Source: an uncultured bacterium (lineage in GTDB: Bacteria > Patescibacteriota > Gracilibacteria > Absconditabacterales > Absconditicoccaceae). From it: 49,022 nucleotides of DNA. Below the pieces are notes generated by a model that had not been told where the DNA came from, did not search any database, and saw only the letters and a list, made by a program, of their open reading frames with translations. Made by a program: the position numbers and the translations under genes. How positions within the stretch are numbered: the stretch's first letter is position 1; each line of letters starts with the position of its first letter. Below, piece by piece: positions 12,865-24,428 of the stretch. The DNA lies in assembly GCA_903918675.1 (NCBI GenBank), contig CAIXFE010000069.1, forward strand, positions 1 to 49,022, in the 5' to 3' direction.

Positions 12865-13539
12865 ATGTTAAAGCGTCTGTTATCTCTTGTGGAAAAAATT
12901 TGTCTGAAATTCTGATATTATGTTGGGATGGATATGCAATCGTTGTGAAGAAAAAGATATCTTGATCTCTCATATAAATGACGAGATTTTGTGAGATATT
13001 CCTCTTTTGAACTAGTAGCCCATGAGATAAAAGAAAAGGGACTATTATGAGATGTTGCAGAGCTGGGCGTCTTTCAGTGAGATTCTGCATCGAAAATAAA
13101 CGAACTCTTCCCTGACAGGACTCTTTATCTTTTTGATACCTTTGAGGGATTTTCATCAAAGGATACCGATGTAGAAAAGCAACAGAAATATTCTTCTGGT
13201 GATCAAGATTTTTCTCTTACCAGTGTCGATTTGGTGCTCAAAAAAATGAAATATCCCAATGGATGTGTTATAAGAAAGTGATATTTCCCTGATACTGCTA
13301 TATGAATTGATACCTCTTTTGTATTTGTTAGTCTAGATCCAGACCTCTATAAGCCCACCTATGATGGACTATGTTTCTTTTATCCAAAACTAGTAAAATG
13401 AGGCTATATCTTTATTCATGACTATAACAATAGTTACTATAAGTGAGTGAGAAGAGCTGTTCACCAATTTTGTACTGAAAACAATATCTCCTTTTTCCCT
13501 CTAAGTGATAACTGGTGAACGGCAGTTATCGGTAAGTAG
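12865..13539 (+). CDS. TylF/MycF-like SAM-dependent methyltransferase
   Basis: 'LGDVAELGVFQGDSASKINELFPDRTLYLFDTFEGF', 'VSLDPDLYKPTYDGLCFFYPKLVKGGYIFIHDY'; stop TAG. Confidence 0.75.
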
Positions 13540-13565
13540 CTTATTTATCTGTTTCTAAGAAATAT

Positions 13566-14642
13566 ATGATCTATTGGCTTTGTTGACCCTTAGAATACAA
13601 GAATAGTTGAATAGCAAAATATAGTAGTATCTATATCTCCAAGCTTAAAAGGGACTTTGATATAAAAGAATTCTGGATGCCTTTTAAGGCGAATTCGCTA
13701 TTGAGGATGATATTCCAGTTTGTAATTATTCCTATCAGGTTGTTATTCCATAGGAGAACAACTAAGATATTTTATGACGAGGGACGATTACCGATACTTT
13801 TTTATCCGATAAAAAATATCATCTTCATAATACATGATATCAGAGATTATGCTTTGACAGCAAAAAAACAGAGTTTTTTGCAAAAAATATATTTTAAAAT
13901 TATAGGGATATCATATAAAAAGCTGAATAAGGTATATAAAATTATCACTCCTTCGGCATTTACTAGAGATTCGTTAATCGATTTATGAATAGATAAAGAA
14001 AAAATCAAGGTAATCCCAAATGTCATTGACCAGAGTGTCTATAAGCCTCTCACTATAGATAGTCATCTCATGAGGAGACAATTGTTTGATAAGTATGGGA
14101 TAAAACAAGAGGACTTGAACAAGAGAATTATTTTGAATATTTGATCAGAAGAAGATAGAAAAAATATCATCACTATTCTCAAGGCTTTGACGTTGTTGGG
14201 TAATTATCTTTTTATCAAGATTTGAAATCCTATTATATCTAGCAATAGGAAAAAACATCTAGATTTTGCTAAAACCAATGCATTGGATTGTGTGTTTATA
14301 GATACTATCTTTGATGATGAAGATATTGTAAAATTTTACAATATTGCTGATGTGTTCATTTTCCCCTCGTTATTTGAATGATTTGGGAGGCCCCCTATAG
14401 AGGCACAAGCATGTGGTTGCCCGGTTATTTCCACTAACAATTCTTGATTGAAAGAAGTGATCTGAGATTCGGCATTCATTATCAAAAACCCACTGGATGA
14501 GCATGAACTTTATCAGAAAATCAATGCCTTGATGAGCGACAATTCCCTGTATGATACGATTGTCGATAAATGATATCAGAATGCTAAGAGATTTATTTTA
14601 GATACTAATCTGATCAAATGGCAGAGGCTTTTAGGAAAATAA
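13566..14642 (+). CDS. Glycosyltransferase family 4-like (GT-B)
   Basis: N-term MIYWLCGPLEYKNSGIAKYSS; '[33 protein letters not shown]'; stop TAA. Confidence 0.9.
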
Positions 14643-15724
14643 TATATCTTGCCCCAGATGTAGATATATCCAAGAATGAATGAGGGAAGGCACATACGCT
14701 ATGAGAAGTTAAGTATCTGCAAAACTATTATGATGCGGTTCTCTTAATCTCTCAGAATGGTTCTCATCAAAGATTAGATAAGCATATCTTCACGAAAGTA
14801 TCTTCCTTGAGTATACCCAAACTTTTACATCAATATCTCATAAGAATTTTTTTGGAAAACATTTTTTTCATAATTTTGGCTATTTCTTTAAGAATCCTAT
14901 GATATAAATATCTCATAGAAAGATCTTATAGACTGGGGGGAATATTTTCTATTATATTTTCTTTGCTTGGAGGAAGGGTTATTTATCAGCTTAATGAACC
15001 TATCTACTATGAGAGATACATTATGCCAGTACAAAATTTTATATTAAAGATTATGTGACATCTTAATATCCAATTCTTTGGAACACATGATAGCTTTGCT
15101 TATAATTTGCCGAAATGAAAATATATAACTGGTTGGTGGTGAGTAGATTGTGCTGTGTTTGATCAAATTAATTATACTCAAACTAAGGAATATGACTTGA
15201 TCTATATATGAAGTGCTACCTCTTGGCATGATATGGATCTCATATTCTCTGTGGCGCAAGAGATGCCCCATAAAAGATTTTTAGTCATAATCTCTGGAGC
15301 GATCAATATCTTCCAAAGGAAAATTCATGAAAATTGACTTCAAAATCTTATTTTACTCAATAATGTTCCTCATGGACAGGTATTTGATTACCTATTGAAA
15401 TCTAGAATCTGACTTGCTCTCTATGAAAAAAATAATGAGATTCTAAGGAAATTTGATTACTATTACTCTCCTATTAAGGTTCATGAATATAAGGTCTGTG
15501 GGCTACCGGTCATAGCCACTAGGATGGGTAACTTGATAAGTCTTGTTGAAAATTGTGGAGTATTGATTAATAACAACGAGAAAGAGTTACAATGAGCAAT
15601 ATCAAAACTTTTGGGAGATGACCATCTCTATAAGAAGCTCTGAGCCAATGCGGTAAGCGAAATTAAAGAAAAATATAATTGGGCATATATAGCTAAATGG
15701 TATTTTACCTTATTACAAAAATAG
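14618..15724 (+). CDS. Glycosyltransferase (GT-B-like)
   Basis: MAEAFRKIIYLAPDVDISKNEGGKAHTLGEVKYL...'KVHEYKVCGLPVIATRMGNLISLVENCGVLI'; overlaps previous gene; stop TAG. Confidence 0.8.
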
Positions 15725-15730
15725 ATACAT

Positions 15731-16414
15731 ATGGATTATGATACTATCAAAGCAAAATATGAAAATGAATATTCATGACTATATGATCGAGGGAAAGATA
15801 AGATCAGGAACTACAAATTTGATTATATAAAAAACTACTTGTTGAATTATATCGATAAGGAGGCTGATATTGATATTTTGGATTATTGAGCATGAGACGG
15901 TGTCTTTAGCTTATTCCTTCCTGTAAATTATCGTTATCATTATTTGGATATCGCCACATCGCAATATAAAAATATTAGAAAAGAAAACTCAACCCTCCAT
16001 ATTTTTAAGGATAATTATACATTGCCTGATTTCGGTAAGAAATTTGATGTGATTGTTATGAGTGAGATTATAGAGCATTTGCCTGACGTTTATAGCGTTA
16101 TTTCTACTCTAAAGCAGCAGCTTAAACCTGGATGAAGGATCGTCGTTACCACACCCAATGCTTTCTATTGGATGAATGTAATTAAAGGTTTTTTTTGACG
16201 TTATATAGACCCCTCCAAACAGCATGTTAATCTTTATGACTATAGTACATTAAATAATATATTTGAACTCGCTTGATACTCACTTGCGGATAAGAGATTT
16301 CTGATTTTTTCTTATCTGGTTTTTAATAAGTGTAAGCGGATTGATTCCCTGTTGTCCAGACTTTTTAAATATAGTAATCTAAATTTATTTCTCGTTTTTG
16401 AAAATAAAATATAA
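15731..16414 (+). CDS. Class I SAM-dependent methyltransferase
   Basis: 'DILDYGAGDGVFSLFLP', 'FDVIVMSEIIEHLPD', 'LKPGGRIVVTTPN'; stop TAA. Confidence 0.85.
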
Positions 16415-17415
16415 TGAAGAACTTGAAACTTTCCATAATCGCTGCTGCCTATAATGAATGAGAGAATGTCAGGAATTTTTTTAATTTCTGGTTATATCAG
16501 GATTATGCCAACTATGAGATAGTTATTGTAGATGACTGAAGCAAAGACAATACGTTGGAGATTATACAGCAGTATTGCGCTATGGCTCCTGATAAGATAA
16601 GGCTTGTCCGCAATGATAAGAATAGGTGAGTGGGGTACGCAAGGTACAATGGGTATCTTCATGCTACTTGAGCTGTCCTCAAGTTTTCTGATACTGACAT
16701 TGCGGAAGATTATCCTATGCAAAAAGATTTGGTATCGAGGCTTATGAAACCCTTTAATGACGATGATGCTGTCGATGCTGTTTATATAGATTATTATCCC
16801 TATTTTGATGATAAGAATATTGTAAGGAGCTTAGAAAACTTTTATTACTATTCTCCTGTTATCAAGTCTCCTGCTAATTTAGAAAGTCTGAGGATTCCTT
16901 CTTCTCATATGCCAACATTATTTAGAAATAAGAAAATCGATTTATCTTGAATTCAAGATATTAAGAATGGAGAAGATAGATTCATCGCAGTTGAATTCCT
17001 CAAAGAATCAAAAAAAAATGCATTATCTCATTGAAATATTGTTCTTGACGTAAATAATAAAACCATAAAGGAACTTTTTGAGAGATATTTTAAATACGGA
17101 AAAAACTCATTATGAATACTCAAGTCAAATAAAAAATTATTCATCTCTCACCTCATCAAGCCTATGATTATCACCGTATTGATATTGCTCTTTATTATCT
17201 GATTGATCATTGGCAATATTCTCTTGATATCGCCATTTATCCTCCTGTATTTATGCTTACTGTTGTTGACGATCAAATGGAGCTTGTATTATAAAAAAAC
17301 AAGAGGCTTATTCTTGTTTAAGATAATAGGCTTTTGACCATTTTTTCTTATATCCAGATATGTTTCCGTTTTTGTAGGATTATTGGATATGCTGCTACTA
17401 CAGTTGAAAACATAA
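16414..17415 (+). CDS. Glycosyltransferase family 2 with C-terminal TM helices
   Basis: MKNLKLSIIAAAYNEGENVRNFFNFWL...'IVDDGSKDNT'; start overlaps previous stop (TAATG); stop TAA. Confidence 0.88.
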
Positions 17416-17492
17416 CATGCTGCTTTCTAATCACCTTATTAGACGTAGGTATGAATAATAGTGTAGAATCTTATATCAAATAGGGAAGTATC

Positions 17493-18512
17493 CTAGAAGA
17501 TGAGGTTTTTTCTCTCTTGCATACTTCTCACCAGTCTTCAACTTAATATTCAGTATATCTCAGTCCCATAATATACTGGATTGCAGAGCATAAGATATTT
17601 ATACTTAGACTTTAATATGAGTTTGTAACTTAACCTTATTTCCTGGTTGATTAATGTCAGTATGGCCAGGAATATATAGCATAATGGGAGAAGGCACAAC
17701 AAAAATGCTCCCCCTGCTCGATATATCGATAGCATGATTAGTCATATGGGAACTATTAGTAGCCCCATCCAAAATGTTTTTCAGGTCAGTCCAAGCTCTG
17801 GTTTAAACGTATTTTTATATTCTTTATAATAAAATCATTGTCTATACATCCTTTTGAATAGTTTTAGGAAGGAGTTGGGTTCATAATGAAATCGGAAAGT
17901 ATCATATATGGCAAAGCTTTTCAGTCACATTCTATTTATTCTTTTTACTAAATCGGTGTCTTCTCCTATCTGCAGGCATCTATATCATCAAGCTTTTTGA
18001 TATATATCCTTTCTAAATATTCGTCATCATATTATTTCTCTTTTTCATATCGCGCTTAACTTGTCGATGGCGTTTCTTCTAAATTCTACAAGTTTAGGGA
18101 TGATTCACTCATCAAAATTCTGAGTCCTTCTGGGTAAAACAATCAATGTCCCTCGCTGCTCTCTGTTGTTTTGTAATCTTCTTATCTCTTTATCTATCTC
18201 AAAGAGATAATTGTTAGGGTAGGTCGCATCGTCTTCTGTCTGTATTATGATCTCTCAATGCGAGAGGCTAGATCATTTGTTCCTATTGTATCAAGGTCAC
18301 TCGTTAGTTTCATTTCTATAATATCTTATATTGGTATGCTTTTGGGCTAAATTCTCAACTATCTCTTGGGTCCCGTCATCTGAATTGTCATCCATAATTA
18401 TGATTTCATACAGTGACGTGTCGAGATCTTGATGTAATAAAGAATATATGGTTTTCTGTAACAACCCTATCCTATTGTATGTGGGCAATATTATACTATA
18501 TTTTTTTCACAT
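17493..18512 (-). CDS. Glycosyltransferase family 2
   Basis: MGKKYSIILPTYNRIGLLQKTIYSLLHQDLDTSLYEIIIMDDNSDDGTQEIV...; C-terminal hydrophobic region; stop TAG. Confidence 0.85.
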
Positions 18513-19347
18513 TCTGTAATGTATTATCGTTATAAAGTTTCTCTATCTCATGGATATGTATGAAAGTTACTTTGTATTTTTCTGCTAGTTGGATAAGCAA
18601 ATTGCTCAAATTTCTAAGAGTCTCTTCTCTAATCCCATTCTCTAGTTTCTCGAAGATGTGTCATTTAATGAATAGATAATTATGCTTTTGTAGGTGTTGA
18701 AAAACGTTATCAAATGTCGATGATTCTATCGAATAGTTTTGAGGAATATTGAAAATCCCGTTTTCTTTTTCAAAGGATAGTGTTGTCTGTCTTGGTTCGA
18801 GGGAGAGGTACTTGAATCAATTCTCTATTAATGATTCTTTCAATGTCTTATTTACTCATCGTGCAGGAGGTCTGAAACAGTAGGTAAATTTTATCCCATT
18901 TGTCTGGAAAATCTTCACAGCGTCATGAATTTTCTCCAGATTCTGTTCTTTGCTTAACCTATCAAATTCGGCGTGGGGGAGGACATACCTTTGATAGTGA
19001 GTATTTCCGTGGATGCAAATCTCGAAAAAGGATTCGGCAGTCTGTTTTTTTATAAAATGTATCCACTCTGGATATTTGGAGATCAGAAATTTATTATTCT
19101 CTTGTTTCTTGAATTTCAACAGAGGTATGCGTAGTCATAATAGATGCATACGCCTCTTTATCAATGAGATATACTCGTTTTCGTCTTTTCATTCAAAATT
19201 TGGTGTCGTAAAGAAAGTATATTTTATATCTGACCATTTTTCTTTGAAATTAGACAATTCTTCTAACCATTTGTCGTTCATGGCCCCCCATCACTTTTCT
19301 GGATGTAAATCATCAAATGATATGTTTACGTATATCTCTTTGTCCAT
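18496..19347 (-). CDS. Polysaccharide deacetylase-like protein
   Basis: MDKEIYVNISFDDLHPEKGWGAM...'ICIHGNTHYQRYVLPHAEF', 'FRPPARG'; stop TAG. Confidence 0.72.
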
Positions 19348-19359
19348 GTACGTATGAGT

Positions 19360-20316
19360 TTATACATTATAAAAAGATTTGTACCGATCGGCAAATCATT
19401 TGATTCCGTCCTTGAGAAATGTTTTTGGTTCCCATCAAAGTTTCTCTTTTGTATGATCTATATCAGATCGAGTCGATATTACATCACCGTCTTGGAGAGG
19501 GAGGTAAATCTTTTTTACATTCTTTCATAGATTATCTCATAGGTAGCTGATGAGATGTTCCAGCTCCTCTGGATGATCATTTCATAAGTTAAATATTTCA
19601 TAGTGGGTTTCATAATTAAGTGCCTTAATAATTCCGTCGACGATATCATCTATGTAGGTAAAATCCCTTTTCATATGCCCATTATTATAGACATCGATGG
19701 CTTCTCCTGAGAGAATTTTACGAGTAAATGAAAAATATGCCATGTCTGGTCTTCCCCATGGACCATATACGGTGAAGAATCTGAGTCCTATGGTCGGTAG
19801 TCCGAATGTATGCGAATAACTATATGCGATCAATTCATCTGCCTTTTTGGTTGCTGCATACAGTGATATAGGATGATCGGCTCTATCGTCTACGCTTGAG
19901 GGTTGTTTGGTATTGTCTCAATAGACACTTGAGCTAGAAGCATATATAAAGTTTTTTATGGTATGTTGTCTTGCAAGTTCAATGATATTATGGAAACCAA
20001 CCAGATTGGATTGAATATATGTAAAAGGGTGTGTAATGCTATATCTTACCCCTCACTGTGCTGCTAAATGGATTATTTTTTCGATCTTATTCTCTTCGAA
20101 TATGAGTTGGAGTTCTTCAAGGTGCTCTAGAGATCATTTATAAAATTTAAAATTTGGAGATCCCTCTAAAATATTTCTTCTTGCAATTTTGAGATCGACA
20201 TCATAATAGTCATTTTCATTATCAAATCAGATAATATTTTCTCCTAGATCCAACAATCTTTTCGCTGTGTGGAATCAGATAAACCCGCTTGTTCAGGTGA
20301 TAAGAATGTTTGTCAT
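19360..20316 (-). CDS. NAD-dependent epimerase (UDP-glucuronate 4-epimerase-like)
   Basis: [35 protein letters not shown]...; '[46 protein letters not shown]'; stop TAA. Confidence 0.9.
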
Positions 20317-20319
20317 GTT

Positions 20320-21855
20320 TTATACAGAACGTTTTAAAACCTTAATCTCTTTGATGAGCATGTGGATGCTTTTGGAATTCGTTATGCCGATGATACCATA
20401 ATATGCTATGAAGACTATGGCTAGATACATAATATTATGCCATCTATCGCTGTTGTTGTTTATCATGAAATTCCCTTTAAATGTGAAGCATACGATGCTC
20501 AATACCGTGATGATGATTAAATTTTTGATGAAGAATCCTCGATCGTAAGATATTTTTTCATTACGATTGACAACTCTGAGACTCAGTCGCCAGAGCAATA
20601 TCCATCCTAAGATGGTGGATATCACGGCTCCTGGTAATCAGACCTTAAAGTAATAAAGCAGTAAGATGTTACTAACTATATTTACCAATAATGCTATTCC
20701 TAATATTTTTACTCTCTGTTTTACTTTCCCTAGTCAAGCCAGGATACCATAGTTGATGATAAAGAGTGCATTGATGATAAGAAATGGGGCCGAATACACC
20801 AACAATGCTCATGAATATAGGAATTTTGCACCAAAGAGTACTCCTGCGATTTCTGGTCAGAAAGCTAGAAATAATCCTCAAATACTGAGTGCGAAGACAG
20901 AAAAGTATTTGTATAATGTATTTTGAAGGAGGCGAAGTTTGTCGTTGTCCTTTTTGGTTACGAGTTCGGTAACGATGGGGAATATCATCGTCAGCAGTGG
21001 TGAAATGGCAAGTGTATATACTGAGACCAGACTAAAGTAATTACTATAATAACCAGCAGCTTTTGGTCATAAAAGATTGATGACGATTTGTTGATCGACT
21101 TGGCCTAGCAAGGATCAGATGTTTGCACCTAGGAATACTCGTAGTGCATATTTGAGCTGGGTCTTGATGAGTTCTCAAGAGAGGATGAATTTCCCTCTCT
21201 GGAGTGTGTGACGGTATTTCTTGAGAAAGATGATCCCTATGACGATTAAGCATATTACGATACCGCTTATTCGTGCTATACTGAATGTATTTACTGTCAG
21301 TGTTTTTGTCAGTCGGAAAACCAGGGTAAATCATAAGATGGTATACATCCTAGTGAGTTCTGATAGACTAAGAGATATCGCATCTTGGAATGAATTGTAC
21401 ACCGATGTAAATACTCCGATAAAATTGATACCTATAAAATAAAAGGCGAGAGTCCTAAGAATCTGTACGGCCTCTGGTGATCTGAAATGATTGATGGCAA
21501 GTCGATTCGCTCCGAAGTAGATAGCGCAAGCGATCAAGCATCCTATCGTTACTTGAGCAATCAAAGTCAAAATAAAGATGGTTTTATATTTGTCATATTT
21601 TTTCTCGAGTCGATATTTGGGCAGAAAGTATTGTAGTGCTTCTGTCAATCCGAGATCGTGATAGACAGATACTAGGGTGACGAATCCCAGCACACTATAA
21701 AATATCCCAATGTCTTCTATGGAGAGGCTATTGGATACTATGACTCTGATAAGATATCCTACGGGCACAGTGATGATCATAAAAAAATATAACCAGAACC
21801 CCTTCTTGATCAGTTTATGTCCTAGTGGTTGATCTGCTAAAAGTTCTCAGTCCAT
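20320..21855 (-). CDS. Polysaccharide flippase (Wzx/MATE-like, multi-TM)
   Basis: Continuous code-25 ORF MDGELLADQPLGHKLIKKGFWLYFFMIITVPVGYLIRVIVSNSLSIEDIGIFYSVLG...; ~12-14 hydrophobic segments; stop TAA. Confidence 0.85.
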
Positions 21856-21903
21856 GAAGGGGTGTCCAAGTGATGAAGTGATAAAATGATGAAAGGTTCT
21901 TGT

Positions 21904-22812
21904 TTACGATTTTTTTAAATTCAATATTTCTTCCTTGTATCCATTTGTTACGAAAAAATCAACCACTTTCTGGATATCTTCTTGTGGCGTGGATGCTCAA
22001 CCCGTCACTGCCACGGTTTCATGAGCAAGCAATTCGTCGTGAGGATGCTGTATGATGTCATCGAACGATTCTCCGTAAAAAGTCTGTTTATCATTTCTTT
22101 TTCCTATCTCATAGAGTTGTCTTGTGTTGCTGCTTTCTTTGCCTCAGATGACGATGAAAGTCTGAAATTTATCTAGGTTTTGCAGGATGACTGACTGTCT
22201 TTCGCATGTTGCTTTGCAGACATCAGAATGGGCTGGCAGATGTGCGTGAGGATAGCGCTGCTGTATTTGCTGGAGGATCTCTTGTACATATTCGAAATTG
22301 AGTGTGGTCTGAGAGAGGACTGCGATTTCAGTCTCTGGAGGAATTTCAGGGATCTCTTCTGCAGTCTGAAACACATATACCTTTGCTCCTTTGGATCTAA
22401 TATATGCAATGACGTTTTTCCCTTCTTGATGATGCTCTTTGCCGATATAGAAGAATGTCGCAATTCATTTATCTATGAACAGATCGGCTTCTGTGTAAAT
22501 TTTACTCACGAAAGGACATTCGAGATTATACACTTCTTTCCCTTTCTCTTTTGCCTGTTGGATGATCGTCCTATCGGTGCCATGAGCCGAGAAGACGATG
22601 ATCGCGTTTGGATCAGTGATCTCATCTAAGCTTTCGATAAAATGAACTCCCATCTTTTCAAAAGATGCAGTCACTTTGGGATTATGTACGAGAGCGTGGA
22701 TGCAGTAAATCTGTTCTCCAGGATGATTCTTGATGATCGTGGCAAGTCCCAGAATAGATTTCTCTACCCCAAAGCAGAAGCTCGATGGCTGGAGAGAATA
22801 GACGATTTTCAT
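21904..22812 (-). CDS. ispH: 4-hydroxy-3-methylbut-2-enyl diphosphate reductase
   Basis: 'CFGVEKSI', 'VFSAHGTDR', 'ECPFVSKIYTEA', 'CKATCERQ', 'SSNTRQLYE', 'VTGGASTPQEDI' (UGA at the Gly before ASTP); stop TAA. Confidence 0.93.
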
Positions 22813-22921
22813 AGGGATGTGGATGGATGGTTAAATGTAGTGTGGAGTGTATTTTTCTTCGTTTTTTATTAAAAAACTTTTTCTCTTACAAAAGATTGTC
22901 ATTTCGTAATCTAGTTTAGCT

Positions 22922-22959
22922 ATTTGTTATGAGAAAATCAATCATTTTCTAGATATCTT
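22922..22959 (-). pseudogene. Degenerate duplicate of the ispH 3' coding end
   Basis: 38-nt segment matches 21943-21980 at 33/38 positions, all 5 differences transitions; corresponds to ispH codons ..EDIQKVVDFFVTN.. with CAG->TAG. Confidence 0.55.
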
Positions 22960-22961
22960 AT

Positions 22962-23633
22962 TTATACTATTATTTTAGTGCCTGTTCCCGTTTTATTCTC
23001 AATGATGTGTTTCAGATTTTCTATATTTTCACCATTTATGATCCGCACATTTCTGGTTCAGTCCGAGGATTTGGTAAATAGTTTTCATATCTTCTGTTGC
23101 ATAGCTCAGGTCACATCTCATTTTTTGTTCCAGAAATTGATGCCATGGAATGTTGTCTTATCTATCTCTTTGATTATTTTCCCTTCTGTGTCGAAAACTC
23201 AGTCTACATCAGTCAGAAAAAATGCATCTCTAATATTCTCATGATGTAAAAAATATGAAAATATATCATCTGAGGATACTATCTTTGGTTCGGTAGTAAT
23301 ATCTCCTCAAGAGATGATTTTTGCTTGTTTTGGTACCATATACTTGCCGGTCATTATGTTTTCTACTCTTAATCTTTTAAATCCAGGGAAAACTTGGTCT
23401 ATCTCTTCGAAATATTTATCTAAATTCTGTCTTAATTGGCTTTGGTTTTTTGATGATAATCAAAATTCTTGAACAAATCCATGTCCAACATTTCCTGTGC
23501 CATGGGTTACAATAATGGTTTCATCTTTGAATGTTTTTAGAAATTTAGCAATCTTCTTCAAATAGGAGATGTTTACTTTTTGTTTAGTGTCTTTTGTGGC
23601 AATTAGAGATCATCAAATTTTTAGTAAAATCAT
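22962..23633 (-). CDS. Amino-acid-kinase-fold kinase, isopentenyl phosphate kinase-like
   Basis: MILLKIGGSLIATKDTKQKVNISYLKKIAKF...'THGTGNVGHGF', 'FLTDVDGVFD', 'GDVTGAMQQKIGKL', 'NVRIINGENIENLKHIIENKTGTGTKI'; stop TAA. Confidence 0.75.
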
Positions 23634-23643
23634 TTTCTTTTGT

Positions 23644-24255
23644 TTATTGTAAAGTATACATTTCTTTTGCTTTTTTTCCTATCTTCTCTTTGAGAAATCT
23701 TATCTTGTTGTAATCTTTTGGGCTATATTCACAATCCCAAACCTCTATTATTTCTTGCTCGTCTCAACTATAGAATAAGTCTAATATCTCCATAACTCAT
23801 GGTCTGAGTTGAGAGTTATCAAGCTTTAATATCTCAAATATATTAAGAAATGCCCTCTGAATTATCTCTTGTTTAAAGAATTTGTTATAAGTTTCTAGAA
23901 TATCCTGTGGAAGTTTTTCTTGATATTCAAGTATTGTGAATTGTAATTGTTGTTTCTCTGTCTCTAATACTACTACCCCTCTATTTTTGAATAATTCTGA
24001 TTTAAGTATTTCTACCCCTTCCTTGGTTCTTCTTGGTATTCATGCCTCTTCCTCAGTTTCTCTTAATGCTGTAGGTATCATATCATCTGGTTCCTCGTGT
24101 CTCTTCTTTCCGGCAGGGAGGAAGAATTGTCATTGTTTTTTCCGTGGTCTATCTTCTCTCTCTATCACTGACAAGATCTCATTTTTTGTATTATGATAAA
24201 TAATAACAGGTCCAGTTATAATTTTTTTTGGTCATAGGAAATCAACCGTCGTCAT
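23644..24255 (-). CDS. Nudix hydrolase
   Basis: Nudix box 'GKKRHEEPDDMIPTALRETEEEAGI'; MTTVDFLGPKKIITGPVIIYHNT start; stop TAA. Confidence 0.85.
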
Positions 24256-24428
24256 TATTTTTTGCGCCTTATAAAGTAAACCATATAAGGCATATATAAT
24301 AATTTTCTTCTTATTGTCAATGGTAAAAATTGTTTTCAATACAATATCCTTCCTTATGCCTTTTCCCATTGTTTTGATTCAAAAATTTACTATAAGATGG
24401 ATATCGTTTTATTTTATTTTTGGAGATT

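Noticed and set aside
11044-21855. Prophage or integrative element carrying the polysaccharide genes
   Set aside because: No integrase, structural phage genes, attachment-site duplication or tRNA junction seen around the cluster.
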